NCBI RefSeq assembly: GCF_000421145.1 | Contig: NZ_ATWH01000010.1 | Location: forward strand, 159,605-223,604 | DNA length: 64,000 nt | DNA from: Glaciibacter superstes DSM 21135 | GTDB lineage: Bacteria > Actinomycetota > Actinomycetes > Actinomycetales > Microbacteriaceae | Reading direction: 5' to 3' | Part shown: one piece after another, positions 29,025 through 38,110 of the stretch | Layout: every line of letters starts with the position of its first letter | How positions within the stretch are numbered: position 1 is the first letter of the stretch | The notes under the pieces: model-generated | Database searches by the model: none | What the model saw: only the letters and a program-made list of their open reading frames with translations | What the model was told of the DNA's origin: nothing | Position numbers and translations under genes: made by a program

Positions 29025-29403
29025 GCCACCATCTCCTCTATTCTTCTGGACATTCTGTTGTTCTGGCCATTCCCGGTGGAGTGCCTGACTTCGACAGTAG
29101 GGAGGCCTGCCAGAGGAATGGCCCCCAGAGGGACGAACGGTGGAGAAGTCGCAGGTATCGCCCCTGTGGAGGGAGCAGGCGGCGGTGCGAACGCCGGTGA
29201 CCCAAAGAACCGTTCAATCGTGCCATCTCCCTGCGGCGAAGGCTGGTTCGGTGACCAGCTGCGAAGTGCAGGTCCGCGGCCCCTTCCGCGCGTCGGTTTC
29301 TGGAGGTCGGGGCAGAATCAAACTTGCCCTTGACACCATTGCTTCCTTAGATGTACAACTAACTTAGTCATTCGACTAAGACAGTTGACTAGCGAGGTGT
29401 GAC
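29025..29403 (+). promoter_or_regulatory. Promoter and TetR-type operator in the 379-bp gap before the methyltransferase
   Basis: No gene is seen in this gap. Near its end TTGACA (29330-29335) and TACAAC (29354-29359) form a -35/-10 pair with an 18-base spacer. A 32-bp imperfect palindrome (CAACTAACTTAGTC at 29356-29369, ATTC, GACTAAGACAGTTG at 29374-29387; 12 of 14 pairs match) covers the -10 and likely start point. Its size and place fit a TetR operator, and the operon it controls encodes a TetR protein. Confidence 0.75.
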
Positions 29404-30450
29404 ATGGACGAGCAACGATTGATGAACTTCGTCGGCAAGGCCGTCGGAGACATCGGCACACTACTGAACGGAGCGCTGGTGGTGATCGGCGACCGGCTTG
29501 GTTTGTATCGAGCGATGGCTGACGGGCAATCGATAACACCGGCGCAACTTGCCGAAAAGACGGGCACGACGACGCGGTACCTTCACGAGTGGCTGAATGC
29601 GCAGGTCGGCGGCGGCTATGTGACGTACGAGGGCAACGGCCACTACTCGTTGCCCGCCGAATACGCGGTGGCGCTCACCGACGAGTCCAGCCCGGCGTGC
29701 GTGATCGGCGGCTACGAGCTCGCGCTCGCCGCTGTCCATTCGACGGACCGGCTTACCGAGGCCTTTCGCACCGGTGCCGGAATCGGATGGGGCGAGCATC
29801 ACGAGGACCTCTACCCCGGATGCGAACGATTCTTCGGCCCGTCCTACCGGAATTTCATCGGTTCTGAGTGGATCCCGTCACTGAACGGTGTTGACGCCGC
29901 TCTCAACGCCGGTGCCAGCGTCGCGGACATCGGGTGCGGTCTCGGCGTCTCTACCGTCGCGATGGCGAAGTCCTACCCAGCGGCGACGTTTGTCGGGTTC
30001 GACCAGCACGACGCTTCCGTGGAGCTGGCACGGGTGAGGGCATCAGAGGCCGGACTGGCCGATCGCGTGAGCTTCGAAGTCGGCACGGCGCGGGACTTCC
30101 CCGGTGGATATGATCTCATCACTGTGTGCGACGCGCTGCATGACATGGGCGACCCGGCCGGCGCCGCGGCTCACGCCCGTCAGGCCCTGCGACCTGGGGG
30201 CACTCTGATGGTCGTCGAACCTCTCGCTGGCGACAGCATTGAGCAGAACCAGAACCCGGTCAGTACCGCCTACTATGCGTTCTCCAACTTCCTGTGCACG
30301 CCGAGTTCGCTGTCGCAGGAGGGGGCGATGGCGCTCGGAGCCCAGGCGGGGGAGGCCCGTCTCACCGCGATCCTCCACGGTGCGGGTTTCAGCTCGGTGC
30401 GCCGCGCCGCAGAAACGTCGCTCAACATGGTCCTCGAAGCGAAGGTGTGA
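29404..30450 (+). CDS. SAM-dependent methyltransferase with N-terminal winged helix
   Basis: 348 aa. Residues 1-90 form a dimerisation/winged-helix region (LGLYRAMADGQSITPAQLAEKTGTTTRYLHEWL) like that of Rv2258c-type enzymes. Residues about 170-348 form a class I Rossmann methyltransferase with SAM motif ASVADIGCGLGVST and VGFDQHD. The substrate is unknown, probably a small molecule. It is first in an operon: the TetR start overlaps its stop by 4 bases (GTGA). It lies under the 32-bp palindrome. Confidence 0.87.
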   Translation: MDEQRLMNFVGKAVGDIGTLLNGALVVIGDRLGLYRAMADGQSITPAQLAEKTGTTTRYLHEWLNAQVGGGYVTYEGNGHYSLPAEYAVALTDESSPACVIGGYELALAAVHSTDRLTEAFRTGAGIGWGEHHEDLYPGCERFFGPSYRNFIGSEWIPSLNGVDAALNAGASVADIGCGLGVSTVAMAKSYPAATFVGFDQHDASVELARVRASEAGLADRVSFEVGTARDFPGGYDLITVCDALHDMGDPAGAAAHARQALRPGGTLMVVEPLAGDSIEQNQNPVSTAYYAFSNFLCTPSSLSQEGAMALGAQAGEARLTAILHGAGFSSVRRAAETSLNMVLEAKV

Positions 30451-31103
30451 ATGTGGCGAGCACAGCAGGAACCACCCGGCGGAATCCCGCGAGGGCCACC
30501 AGTGCGGCGCGGCAGCAGGCGACGACTGCGCTCCTGGACGCCGCCGAGTCACTTCTGGTCGACGTCGGCCAGGCGGGAGTGACCGTTCGCGTCGTTGCGG
30601 AGCGCGCCAGCGTAAACCCGGGGTTGGTGCACTACTACTTCGGCTCGATGGAGGAACTGCTCATGCAGACGCTCGAAAGGTTCACCTCGCAATTGCTTGC
30701 GCGGCAGAAGGCGCTCTACGACGGGCCGGAGCCGTTCGCAGACAAGTGGCGCAACGCGATGCACTACCTCACCGCGGACTTCGACTCCGGTTATCAGAAG
30801 GTGTGGTTCGAGTTGCAGGCGATGGCATGGAACCATCCCGAGATGCGCGCGCGCGTTGCGACCGTGCGGACCGAATGGATCGACGTTCTGAAACCGGCAT
30901 TCGAGAAGGGCCTTGCGGAACTCGGCGTCGACACGGCGATGGTCCCGGCCGACGTGGTGGTCGCGCTCGTGGCGACCTTCAATCAGGGCATCATGCTCGA
31001 GCGGCTTTCGGGCTCCGACTCTGGCCACCAGGTCCTCCTCAGCTGGATTGACGCGTGGCTGACCGAGCAAGAGAGACGCGGGCAGAGTGATGCGCGCGCG
31101 TGA
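30447..31103 (+). CDS. TetR-family transcriptional regulator
   Basis: 218 aa. The N-terminal HTH (about 25-70; ALLDAAESLLVDVGQAGVTVRVVAERASVNPGLVHYYFGSMEELL) is typical. The all-helical C-terminus is the ligand domain. GTG 30447 overlaps the methyltransferase stop (GTGA); GTG 30453 is an alternative. Its end overlaps the next gene by 17 bases, so the three genes are tightly coupled. Its likely operator is the palindrome at 29356-29387. The ligand is unknown. Confidence 0.9.
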   Translation: MNVASTAGTTRRNPARATSAARQQATTALLDAAESLLVDVGQAGVTVRVVAERASVNPGLVHYYFGSMEELLMQTLERFTSQLLARQKALYDGPEPFADKWRNAMHYLTADFDSGYQKVWFELQAMAWNHPEMRARVATVRTEWIDVLKPAFEKGLAELGVDTAMVPADVVVALVATFNQGIMLERLSGSDSGHQVLLSWIDAWLTEQERRGQSDARA

Positions 31104-33204
31104 GCCTGATCGGGAAGGCACGGTCGAGAACAATGGTGTGACCCTGCACTTCGAGGTCTTCGGTGATGACAAGAGCAGCGGATGCCCTACTGTGTTGCTG
31201 CTGCCCACCTGGTCGATCATCCGATCGCGATTCTGGAAGTTGCAGGTGCCGTTCCTAGCCCGCCATTTTCGCGTCGTCACCTTCGATGGCCGAGGCACCG
31301 GCGGCTCGGACTCGCCCGGAAATTCGGAGGGCTACGCCGTGACTGAGTTCGCCGCGGATACTCTCGCGGTCATGGATGCCACCGGCACAGACCGTGCCGC
31401 GCTTGTCGGGTTGTCTCTTGGGGCGCTGTGGGGCATCCGTCTCGCGGCGGAAAGTCCGGAGAGGGTGCTCGGCGTTGTGTGCATCGGTCCGGCGGTTCCA
31501 CTCGCGCCGGTGCTGCCCGAACGCCTCGGACACCCATTCACCGGGCCAGCCCCGGCAGAGGGTTGGGGCAAGTACAACCGGGATTACTGGCTTGGCGGCG
31601 GTTACGCGGACTTCCTCTCGTTCTTCTTCGGGCGGATGTTTACCGAGGCACACTCCACGAAGCAGATTGAGGACACAGTCGGCTGGGGAACAGAAGTCGC
31701 ACCGAAGGACCTGGTAAACGCGACCGAAGGACTGGAATGGCCCAGAAGCAACGATTTCCGGGCGATGTGCGAACGCGTGACCGTGCCGGTGCTGGTCATC
31801 CACGGAGACGAGGACGCGATCCGCAACCCGACGGCCGCGCTCGCGCTCGCGGAACTGACACACGCGCGCCTCGTCACGATCGAAGGTGGAGGGCACGGGC
31901 CGCAGGGGCGAGATCCCGTCCTGGTCAACCTGCTGATCAAGCAGTTCGTCGACACCGTCGTGCCCCGGCCGACACGCACAAAGTATTCCCGCCCCCTTCG
32001 TCGGCCACGACGCGTCCTTTACCTGTCATCGCCGATCGGACTCGGCCACGCCAGGCGAGACATCGCCGTTGCGTCGCGGTTGCGCGACCTCCACCCCGAC
32101 GTTCAGATCGATTGGCTGGCTCAACATCCGGTGACAACGCTCCTCGCGGAGAGCGGTGAACGCGTCCATCCTGGATCATCTTGGCTCGCCAGCGAATCAG
32201 CCCACATCGAAGCGGAGGCCGGCGAGCACGATCTCCATGCGTTCCAGGCGATTCGACGGATGGACGAGATCCTGATGAATAACTTCATGGTGTTCCACGA
32301 TGTTGTCAGCCAGACCCCATACGACCTGGTCATCGGAGACGAAGCATGGGACGTGGACTATTACCTCCATGAGAACCCGGAGCTGAAACGGTTCTCGTTC
32401 GCATGGATGACCGACTTCGTCGGTTGGTTGCCCATGGCCAGCGGCGGCGCGGCCGAGCAAGCACTCACTGCGGACTACAACGCCGAGATGATCGAGCAAC
32501 GAGCGCGATTGGGTCGGATTCGGGATAGGTCGATTTTTGTGGGCGATCCAGACGACATCGTGCCGGACGGATTCGGGCCAGGACTGCCCGGCATCCGTTC
32601 GTGGACCGAGGACAACTTCGACTTCGCCGGCTACATCACCGGTTTCGACGCCGGAGCGATCGGAGACAAGACGGAGCTGCGCGCCAAGCTCGGCTATCGG
32701 CAGGGCGAACGCGTGTGCGTCGTCACGGTCGGCGGGTCGGGTGTCGGAGGATCCCTGCTGCGCCGCGTGATGGAAGCCGCACCTCTCGCGCAGCGCCTCG
32801 TGCCGGAGCTCAGGTTTCTGGTCGTCGCCGGGCCCCGGATCGACCCAGGTTCGCTTCCCCGATCGCCGGCCACCGACATCCGGGGCTATGTGTCAGACCT
32901 CTACCTGCACCTCGCCGCGTGCGACCTCGCGGTTGTTCAAGGCGGGCTCACCACGTGCATGGAACTGACCGCCTCCAGCACCCCGTTCATCTACTTCCCA
33001 CTCGCAAACCATTTCGAGCAGACCTTCCACGTGGCATATCGGCTGGATCGGCACAATGCGGGGCGGCGGATGGACTACGGGACCTCAACGCCTGACGACA
33101 TCGCCCAGGCGATAGTGGACGGGTTGGACAGCACCGCCCGATACCGGGCAGTCCCGTCAGACGGGGCGACGAGGGCCGCCGCGATGCTCGCGGACCTGCT
33201 CTGA
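31087..33204 (+). CDS. Fusion protein: alpha/beta hydrolase + GT-B glycosyltransferase
   Basis: 705 aa in one frame. Residues 12-290 are an alpha/beta hydrolase with nucleophile elbow GLSLG (Ser110), candidate acid Asp241/Asp243 (HGDEDA) and His270 (GGGHGP). Residues 305-705 are a GT-B fold like MurG/UGT enzymes: N-terminal RVLYLSSPIGLGHARRDIAVASRL and donor-site motif VVQGGLTTCMELTASSTPFIYFPL followed by HFEQ. One protein may thus cleave and glycosylate the same compound class; that is inference. It is the last gene of the methyltransferase-TetR operon. No signal peptide. Confidence 0.85.
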   Translation: MMRAREPDREGTVENNGVTLHFEVFGDDKSSGCPTVLLLPTWSIIRSRFWKLQVPFLARHFRVVTFDGRGTGGSDSPGNSEGYAVTEFAADTLAVMDATGTDRAALVGLSLGALWGIRLAAESPERVLGVVCIGPAVPLAPVLPERLGHPFTGPAPAEGWGKYNRDYWLGGGYADFLSFFFGRMFTEAHSTKQIEDTVGWGTEVAPKDLVNATEGLEWPRSNDFRAMCERVTVPVLVIHGDEDAIRNPTAALALAELTHARLVTIEGGGHGPQGRDPVLVNLLIKQFVDTVVPRPTRTKYSRPLRRPRRVLYLSSPIGLGHARRDIAVASRLRDLHPDVQIDWLAQHPVTTLLAESGERVHPGSSWLASESAHIEAEAGEHDLHAFQAIRRMDEILMNNFMVFHDVVSQTPYDLVIGDEAWDVDYYLHENPELKRFSFAWMTDFVGWLPMASGGAAEQALTADYNAEMIEQRARLGRIRDRSIFVGDPDDIVPDGFGPGLPGIRSWTEDNFDFAGYITGFDAGAIGDKTELRAKLGYRQGERVCVVTVGGSGVGGSLLRRVMEAAPLAQRLVPELRFLVVAGPRIDPGSLPRSPATDIRGYVSDLYLHLAACDLAVVQGGLTTCMELTASSTPFIYFPLANHFEQTFHVAYRLDRHNAGRRMDYGTSTPDDIAQAIVDGLDSTARYRAVPSDGATRAAAMLADLL

Positions 33205-33277
33205 CGTGGGGTGCCTACGGGAGTGGCGTGAGAGTGCGACAACCAGGAGTCCGCGCCGGCGAACGGCCTAGTGTGGA

Positions 33278-33811
33278 ATGACGATGGCACGCGAGACGAT
33301 ATTCACGATCGGACACTCCACTCACCCGGTGGACGAGTTCATCGGCATGCTCGAGGCACATGGCGTGAAGAGGCTCATCGACGTGCGCACCATCCCGAAG
33401 TCGCGGCACAACCCACAGTTCAACGAAGACGCGCTCGCAGCCAGCGTACGGAAGCACCGCATCACCTACCGGCGAATGCAGGCGCTCGGCGGGCTACGGC
33501 ACGTTCGGAAAGACAGCATCAACGGTGCATGGCGGAACGCTTCGTTCCAGGGCTACGCCGATTACATGCAGACCGACGAGTTCGAAACTGCCATCGATCT
33601 CCTCGTCGACCGTGGCACGCACTCAGACGCAGCAATCATGTGCGCTGAAGCCGTGCCATGGCGCTGCCATCGGTCGATGATCGGCGATGCTCTCGTGGCG
33701 AGGGGAGTCGACGTTCTCGACATCATGACCCGCGCGTCGGCCAAACCGCACACGCTCACGTCGTTCGCTCGCGTTGACGGCACGCGCGTCAGCTACCCGC
33801 CGGCTGACTGA
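33278..33811 (+). CDS. DUF488 protein
   Basis: 177 aa. It shows the DUF488 signatures FTIGHSTHPVDEFI and LIDVRTIPKSRHNPQFN near the N-terminus, and AIMCAEAVPWRCHRSMIGDAL toward the C-terminus, with its conserved Cys, CHR motif. The biochemical role is unknown. It begins 73 bases after the fusion gene on the same strand and ends close to a convergent histidine kinase; membership in the upstream operon is possible. Confidence 0.9.
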   Translation: MTMARETIFTIGHSTHPVDEFIGMLEAHGVKRLIDVRTIPKSRHNPQFNEDALAASVRKHRITYRRMQALGGLRHVRKDSINGAWRNASFQGYADYMQTDEFETAIDLLVDRGTHSDAAIMCAEAVPWRCHRSMIGDALVARGVDVLDIMTRASAKPHTLTSFARVDGTRVSYPPAD

Positions 33812-33820
33812 GCTGTCAGG

Positions 33821-35626
33821 TTAGGCGCTGTCCACCCGGGGCTCGACGCGGCCGGTGAGCTGCTGGGGAGCGCTCGACGAGGTGGCGAGCGGGAACCAGA
33901 CGCGGAAGGTCGCGCCGCCTCCCGGTGTTTCGACGACGTCGACGGTGCCGTTGTGACTGGCGACGATGGAGGCGACAATGGCGAGCCCGAGGCCGCTCCC
34001 GCCGGTCTCCCTGGCACGCGAGGAATCCGCGCGCCAGAAGCGCTGAAAGATCTTCTCCCTGATCTGCGGCGGGATGCCCTCGCCGTGGTCGATGATGGCG
34101 ACGGATGCGCGCTGGTTGCGCCGGTCGACGGTCACCTCTAGCTCGATGGGTATCTCTGGGCCGGTGAAGCGCATTGCATTGCCCATCAGGTTGGTGATGA
34201 CCTGACGAATCTTGTTCTCCTCGGCCATCACCACCGCAGGAATGGCAGCCGGCTGTTGACTGGCCACCAGGGCTGCCGGGCCAGCGGTCGGAGTACCGGG
34301 TATCGCCGAGGCATCCGTTCGCCGTGGTCGGCGTGTGCGTAAACGCGCCAGGGTCGCGCCGGCGAATGAGATTGGCCCGGTGGGCGCGGCGGAGGGGTGG
34401 GTGCGGTCGTTTGCTTTCGGGCCGCGCCTGTCGGCGGCGCCGGATGCTGCTGGCGCGTCGTCGTCGGCGTCTGTTGCCACGGCCGCAGCCGCGGCACGGG
34501 TGAGGTCACCGGTCGAATGTCCGAGGTCGACCGGGTCCATGGGAGCGGTATCGATATCTTCGATCGGAACGGGAGTGAGCACCGTGACGGTGCGCCCTGG
34601 CGAGGATGCCATCGCGTCGAGTGCGGCATCGCGAGCGAGCGGTACCAGATCGACGGGCGCGACGGCGAGGGGCTTGGTCTCGTCGAGCCTGGCCAATTCG
34701 AGGAGGTCTTCCACCAGGCCGCCCATGCGGATGGCCTCCTTCTCGATGCGCTCCATCGCCTGGCCGATCTCCTCTGGAGTCTGCAAGGCGCCCATGCGAT
34801 AGAGCTCGGCGTAACCGCGCACCGAGACGAGGGGGGTGCGCAGCTCGTGGCTGGCATCGCCGACGAACCGGCGCATCTGGTCGATCGTTCGCGCCCGGTC
34901 TTTGAACGCCCGGTCGATCCGGTTGAGCATGGTGTTGAGCGAGCGATTGAGCCGCCCGACCTCGGTATTCGGCGTGGCACCGCCGAGCCGCTGGCTGAAG
35001 TCGCCGTCGGCGATGGCCGCCGCGGTGCGTTCGACCTCACGCAGCGGCAGGAAGGTAGTTGCGACCAGGAGCCGGGTCAGGCCGGCGCCGACGAGCACCA
35101 CTCCGATTCCGAAGCCGAAGAAGATAGTGAGGTAGGTCGCCATCTGGTTCTCGGTCGGCTTCAGCGAATAGGCGACAACGAGTGTTCCGTTGGTTCCCTG
35201 CGAGTTGATGGTCACCGTGACCGGAACGGCGCGATACGACCCGCCATTCCTGTCGTGGAGGGTCGAGGCCGCGCCGGCGTTCGCGTTGACGGCGAGTGTT
35301 GTGAGGGGAAGGTCTGCGACCGGTATTTCGTCTCGGGGCCGGTCGACCCAATTGCTGCACTGAAACTCGCCATTGCCGTCGAAGAGCGCCATGTAGTAGT
35401 CACCGCCGTCCATGCGAACATCCTCGTCGGTGCACGGGTTCTTGGTGGTGTCTGCAATCGCCTTCACCTTGGCGTCAACCTGCCGGATCGCATACTCCTT
35501 GACCATCACCATGGTGCCGATACCCGAGACGAGCAGGCCGAGGGTCAGCAGGAGCACCGTCACGCCGGTGATCTTGGTGCGCAGGGTGACGCGGCCCAGT
35601 CGCTCCGTCAGTGAATCGTGCATCAT
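33821..35626 (-). CDS. Sensor histidine kinase with long inter-domain linker
   Basis: 601 aa. Two membrane helices (about 18-42 and 165-190) flank an extracytoplasmic sensor loop with a Cys pair. Next come HAMP, HisKA (FVGDASHELRTPLVSVRG) and a HATPase (NLMGNAMRF, DHGEGIPPQIREKIFQRFWRADSS, GGSGLGLAIV). Between HisKA and HATPase lies about 100 residues of Ala/Asp/Pro-rich low-complexity sequence (about 350-450), which is unusual. ATG 35626 is used; no strong RBS is seen. The likely partner is the response regulator at 36552, separated by a TSUP permease. Confidence 0.9.
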   Translation of the reverse strand: MMHDSLTERLGRVTLRTKITGVTVLLLTLGLLVSGIGTMVMVKEYAIRQVDAKVKAIADTTKNPCTDEDVRMDGGDYYMALFDGNGEFQCSNWVDRPRDEIPVADLPLTTLAVNANAGAASTLHDRNGGSYRAVPVTVTINSQGTNGTLVVAYSLKPTENQMATYLTIFFGFGIGVVLVGAGLTRLLVATTFLPLREVERTAAAIADGDFSQRLGGATPNTEVGRLNRSLNTMLNRIDRAFKDRARTIDQMRRFVGDASHELRTPLVSVRGYAELYRMGALQTPEEIGQAMERIEKEAIRMGGLVEDLLELARLDETKPLAVAPVDLVPLARDAALDAMASSPGRTVTVLTPVPIEDIDTAPMDPVDLGHSTGDLTRAAAAAVATDADDDAPAASGAADRRGPKANDRTHPSAAPTGPISFAGATLARLRTRRPRRTDASAIPGTPTAGPAALVASQQPAAIPAVVMAEENKIRQVITNLMGNAMRFTGPEIPIELEVTVDRRNQRASVAIIDHGEGIPPQIREKIFQRFWRADSSRARETGGSGLGLAIVASIVASHNGTVDVVETPGGGATFRVWFPLATSSSAPQQLTGRVEPRVDSA

Positions 35627-35682
35627 CCGCAATTCTACGATTGCTGCCTGTGACTCTGCCTTGGCACCGGGCGGCTGGGTGG

Positions 35683-36462
35683 CTAGCGCGGTCGACGGAT
35701 CGCTTCCACGGTCATGCGCACGGCGATGAAGGCGAGGAAGGCGGCAAAGAGCACGTTGCCGACGAAGGGCGGTACCGCGGCAGCGGCGATGGCGCCAAAA
35801 GCAGTGGTCGCACAGGCCGAGATGCCGATCACCGCGGCGGCGGACAGGTCGACGTTGTGCCTGCGCATGTTCGCGAAGGTTCCGGAGAGCGCCGTCGGTA
35901 TCATCATCGCGAGCGAGGTGCCCTTGGCCACCAGGTCACTCGCTCCGAACAGCAGGATGAGCATGGGCACAACGACGGCGCCGCCGCCGATTCCGAGAAG
36001 ACCGGACAGGATGCCGGTGAGCAGCCCCAGCGCGACGATGCCGACGACCACACCGATCGTGAGGTCGATCGTGGCGTCGCGGCTCGGAATCACGAGGAAG
36101 AGCGACACGATCACCACGACGATGAACACGATGAAACCCCACCTCAGGGCGGCCCTCGGCAGTCGGCTCAGCAGATGACTGCCGAGCTGGGCCCCGACGA
36201 TCGAGCCGGCTGCGAGCAGCGCTGCGGCAACCCAGTCGACCGCATCGTTCAGCACGTACGCGATCACTCCGACGACGGTGGTGGGAACGATCGCCGCCAA
36301 CGACGTTCCGGCGGCCTTTCGAATGTCGAACCGCAGGAGGCCGATGAGCGCCGGAACGAGGAGAACTCCGCCGCCCACCCCGAACAGGCCGGAGAGGAAG
36401 CCGGCAACGAGGCCGATGAGTACCAGCCACAGCCAGTCGCCTCGTGTGCGTGGCTGTGGCAT
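35683..36462 (-). CDS. TSUP-family (TauE/SafE) membrane permease
   Basis: 259 aa with about eight membrane helices. Both family repeats show the Gly motif: AGFLSGLFGVGGGVLLVPAL and TGILSGLLGIGGGAVVVPML. TSUP proteins move sulfite, sulfonates or related organic anions across the membrane; the substrate here is unknown. It lies between a response regulator and its probable kinase on the same strand, so it may be co-transcribed and functionally tied to that signal. Confidence 0.9.
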   Translation of the reverse strand: MPQPRTRGDWLWLVLIGLVAGFLSGLFGVGGGVLLVPALIGLLRFDIRKAAGTSLAAIVPTTVVGVIAYVLNDAVDWVAAALLAAGSIVGAQLGSHLLSRLPRAALRWGFIVFIVVVIVSLFLVIPSRDATIDLTIGVVVGIVALGLLTGILSGLLGIGGGAVVVPMLILLFGASDLVAKGTSLAMMIPTALSGTFANMRRHNVDLSAAAVIGISACATTAFGAIAAAAVPPFVGNVLFAAFLAFIAVRMTVEAIRRPR

Positions 36463-36551
36463 CCGTTCCCCGTTTTCCCGCGCGGATGCGTGGATTGAGC
36501 CCGAGCGACCTCACGACGCTATCACTGTCGTGAGGTCGGTGAAAACGGCTG

Positions 36552-37244
36552 CTACGCCTTGTTGGCCTTCAGCATGTAGCCGAACCCGCGCTTGGTCTGG
36601 ATCAGCGGTTCGCTCGAGTGCGCATCAACCTTGCGGCGAAGATAAGAGATGTAGGACTCGACGATTCCAGCATCGCCGTTGAAGTCGTACTCCCAGACGT
36701 GGTCGAGGATCTGTGCCTTAGAAAGCACCCGGTTCGGGTTCAGCATCAGGTAACGCAGGAGCTTGAACTCGGTCGGGCTGAGCTCGATCGGCTCGTCGCC
36801 GACGAGTACTTCGTGCGTGTCCTGGTCCATGGTCAGTTCGCCGGCGCGGATCACGGCGTCTTCGTCAGCGTGCATGGTGCGGCGAAGGATCGCCTTGATA
36901 CGCGCGACGATCTCATCGAGGCTGAAGGGCTTGGTCACGTAATCGTCGCCACCGACGGTGAGGCCGGTGATCTTGTCTTCTGTGTCGTCTTTTGCGGTGA
37001 GGAACAGGATGGGGGCCGTGTAACCGGCCGAACGGAGGCGCTTGGTGACGCCGAATCCGTTCATGTCGGGCAACATGACGTCGAGGATGATCAGGTCGGG
37101 CTCTTCCTCCAGCACGGCGGAAATCGCCTGTGCGCCGTTTCCGACCGCGCGCACGGCAAAGCCGGCGAAACGGAGGCTGGTGGTGAGGAGATCCCTGATG
37201 TTGGGCTCGTCGTCGACTATAAGAATGCGGGGGCCATCGGTCAT
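36552..37244 (-). CDS. OmpR-family response regulator
   Basis: 230 aa. The receiver has the Asp in LIILDVMLPDMNGFG, Thr in LFLTAKD and Lys in DYVTKPFSLDE. The winged-helix domain includes VWEYDFNGDAGIVESYISYLRRKVD, as in the TcrX/PrrA-like actinobacterial group. It heads a reverse-strand run RR - TSUP permease - HK. Confidence 0.93.
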   Translation of the reverse strand: MTDGPRILIVDDEPNIRDLLTTSLRFAGFAVRAVGNGAQAISAVLEEEPDLIILDVMLPDMNGFGVTKRLRSAGYTAPILFLTAKDDTEDKITGLTVGGDDYVTKPFSLDEIVARIKAILRRTMHADEDAVIRAGELTMDQDTHEVLVGDEPIELSPTEFKLLRYLMLNPNRVLSKAQILDHVWEYDFNGDAGIVESYISYLRRKVDAHSSEPLIQTKRGFGYMLKANKA

Positions 37245-37300
37245 CCCGCAATTATCTGCGCGTTAGCTGGGGCTTTCCTGAGAGTGGACGGTGTGTCGCC

Positions 37301-38050
37301 TCATGCGGTGACGTGTGTGGGGGAGACGCGGATGCAGCAGTTGCCTGCGCCAGGGTCGCTGTGCACGGTGTGTGCGTCGTCGCCGGACCCCTCGGCGAGG
37401 CCCGTGACCAGTTCGAAGTTCAGTTCGCAGACTATGTCGGTGTGCTTCTGGGCGAGACGGTGGAAGGGACAGTTGCCGAGAACCAGGTCGTTGCCGTCCG
37501 CACGGGGCTCAAAACCGTGGTCTTCCAGGGCGCCTGGAAGTGACCGCGCCGCAGCGCCGGCTTCGCGCCCGGCCGAAGCGGAGACCTGCCTGAGCGCCGA
37601 ACGCACAGGCTCGCCGGTCTCGATGGAACGCTCGATCGCGCCGGCGAGGAGGTCGCCGGCGAGGTCATAGTGGCGCTCAGGCACACTGACGTTCACTTCG
37701 CCCGCCGTGCGTCGGTAGAGCTTGGCCGGGCGTCCGGCCCCTGGTCCTGAGCGACCGCTCAGTCGTCGATACTCGACGTCGACGAGCCCTTCGGCAGCAA
37801 GCCTGTCGAGATGGAAGGCCGCCGTTCCCCTGGAGAGCCCGACGGCTGCAGCCGCGGCGTCCCTGCCCACCGGCTCAGCGCTTCGAGACACGAAGGTATA
37901 AAGGGCCTGGCGGTTCGGGTCGGCGAGTGCGGTCAGCGTCGCGAGGCTCGCGTCTTTCGTCGTTCGGGGTGTCGCTGCCTCTGGTCGGAGTTCGTCGGCG
38001 CCCCGCGACGGTGTGCTGTGTGGCGGGATGCCGATGGCCGGGTCGATCAT
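37301..38050 (-). CDS. ArsR-fold / SufR-like regulator with C-terminal cysteine cluster
   Basis: 249 aa. The winged helix (about 38-110) contains LADPNRQALYTFVSRSAEPVGRDAAAAAVGLSRGTAAFHLDRLAAEGLVDVEYRR. The C-terminus carries GNCPFHRLAQKHTDIVCELN and GAGNCCIRV, a cysteine/histidine set like the Fe-S site of SufR-type (COG2345) repressors. It is thus a candidate Fe-S or redox sensor, by inference. It is divergent from folE, whose promoter region (38051-38196) it may control. Confidence 0.82.
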   Translation of the reverse strand: MIDPAIGIPPHSTPSRGADELRPEAATPRTTKDASLATLTALADPNRQALYTFVSRSAEPVGRDAAAAAVGLSRGTAAFHLDRLAAEGLVDVEYRRLSGRSGPGAGRPAKLYRRTAGEVNVSVPERHYDLAGDLLAGAIERSIETGEPVRSALRQVSASAGREAGAAARSLPGALEDHGFEPRADGNDLVLGNCPFHRLAQKHTDIVCELNFELVTGLAEGSGDDAHTVHSDPGAGNCCIRVSPTHVTA

Positions 38051-38081
38051 GACATCAGTCTAACTCTAAAACCAATCGATC

Positions 38082-38110
38082 TTGACAAAAGATTTCCCGG
38101 GCCATAGCGT
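38082..38110 (+). promoter_or_regulatory. Promoter for folE cluster
   Basis: TTGACA (38082-38087), 17-base spacer, TAGCGT (38105-38110). The -35 is perfect, the -10 weaker. It lies about 87 bases upstream of the folE ATG and 32 bases from the divergent regulator start, so the regulator could bind over it. A 13-bp direct duplication (GTATCCAGTCGGT/GTATCCAGACGGT, 38115-38140) follows. Confidence 0.55.
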
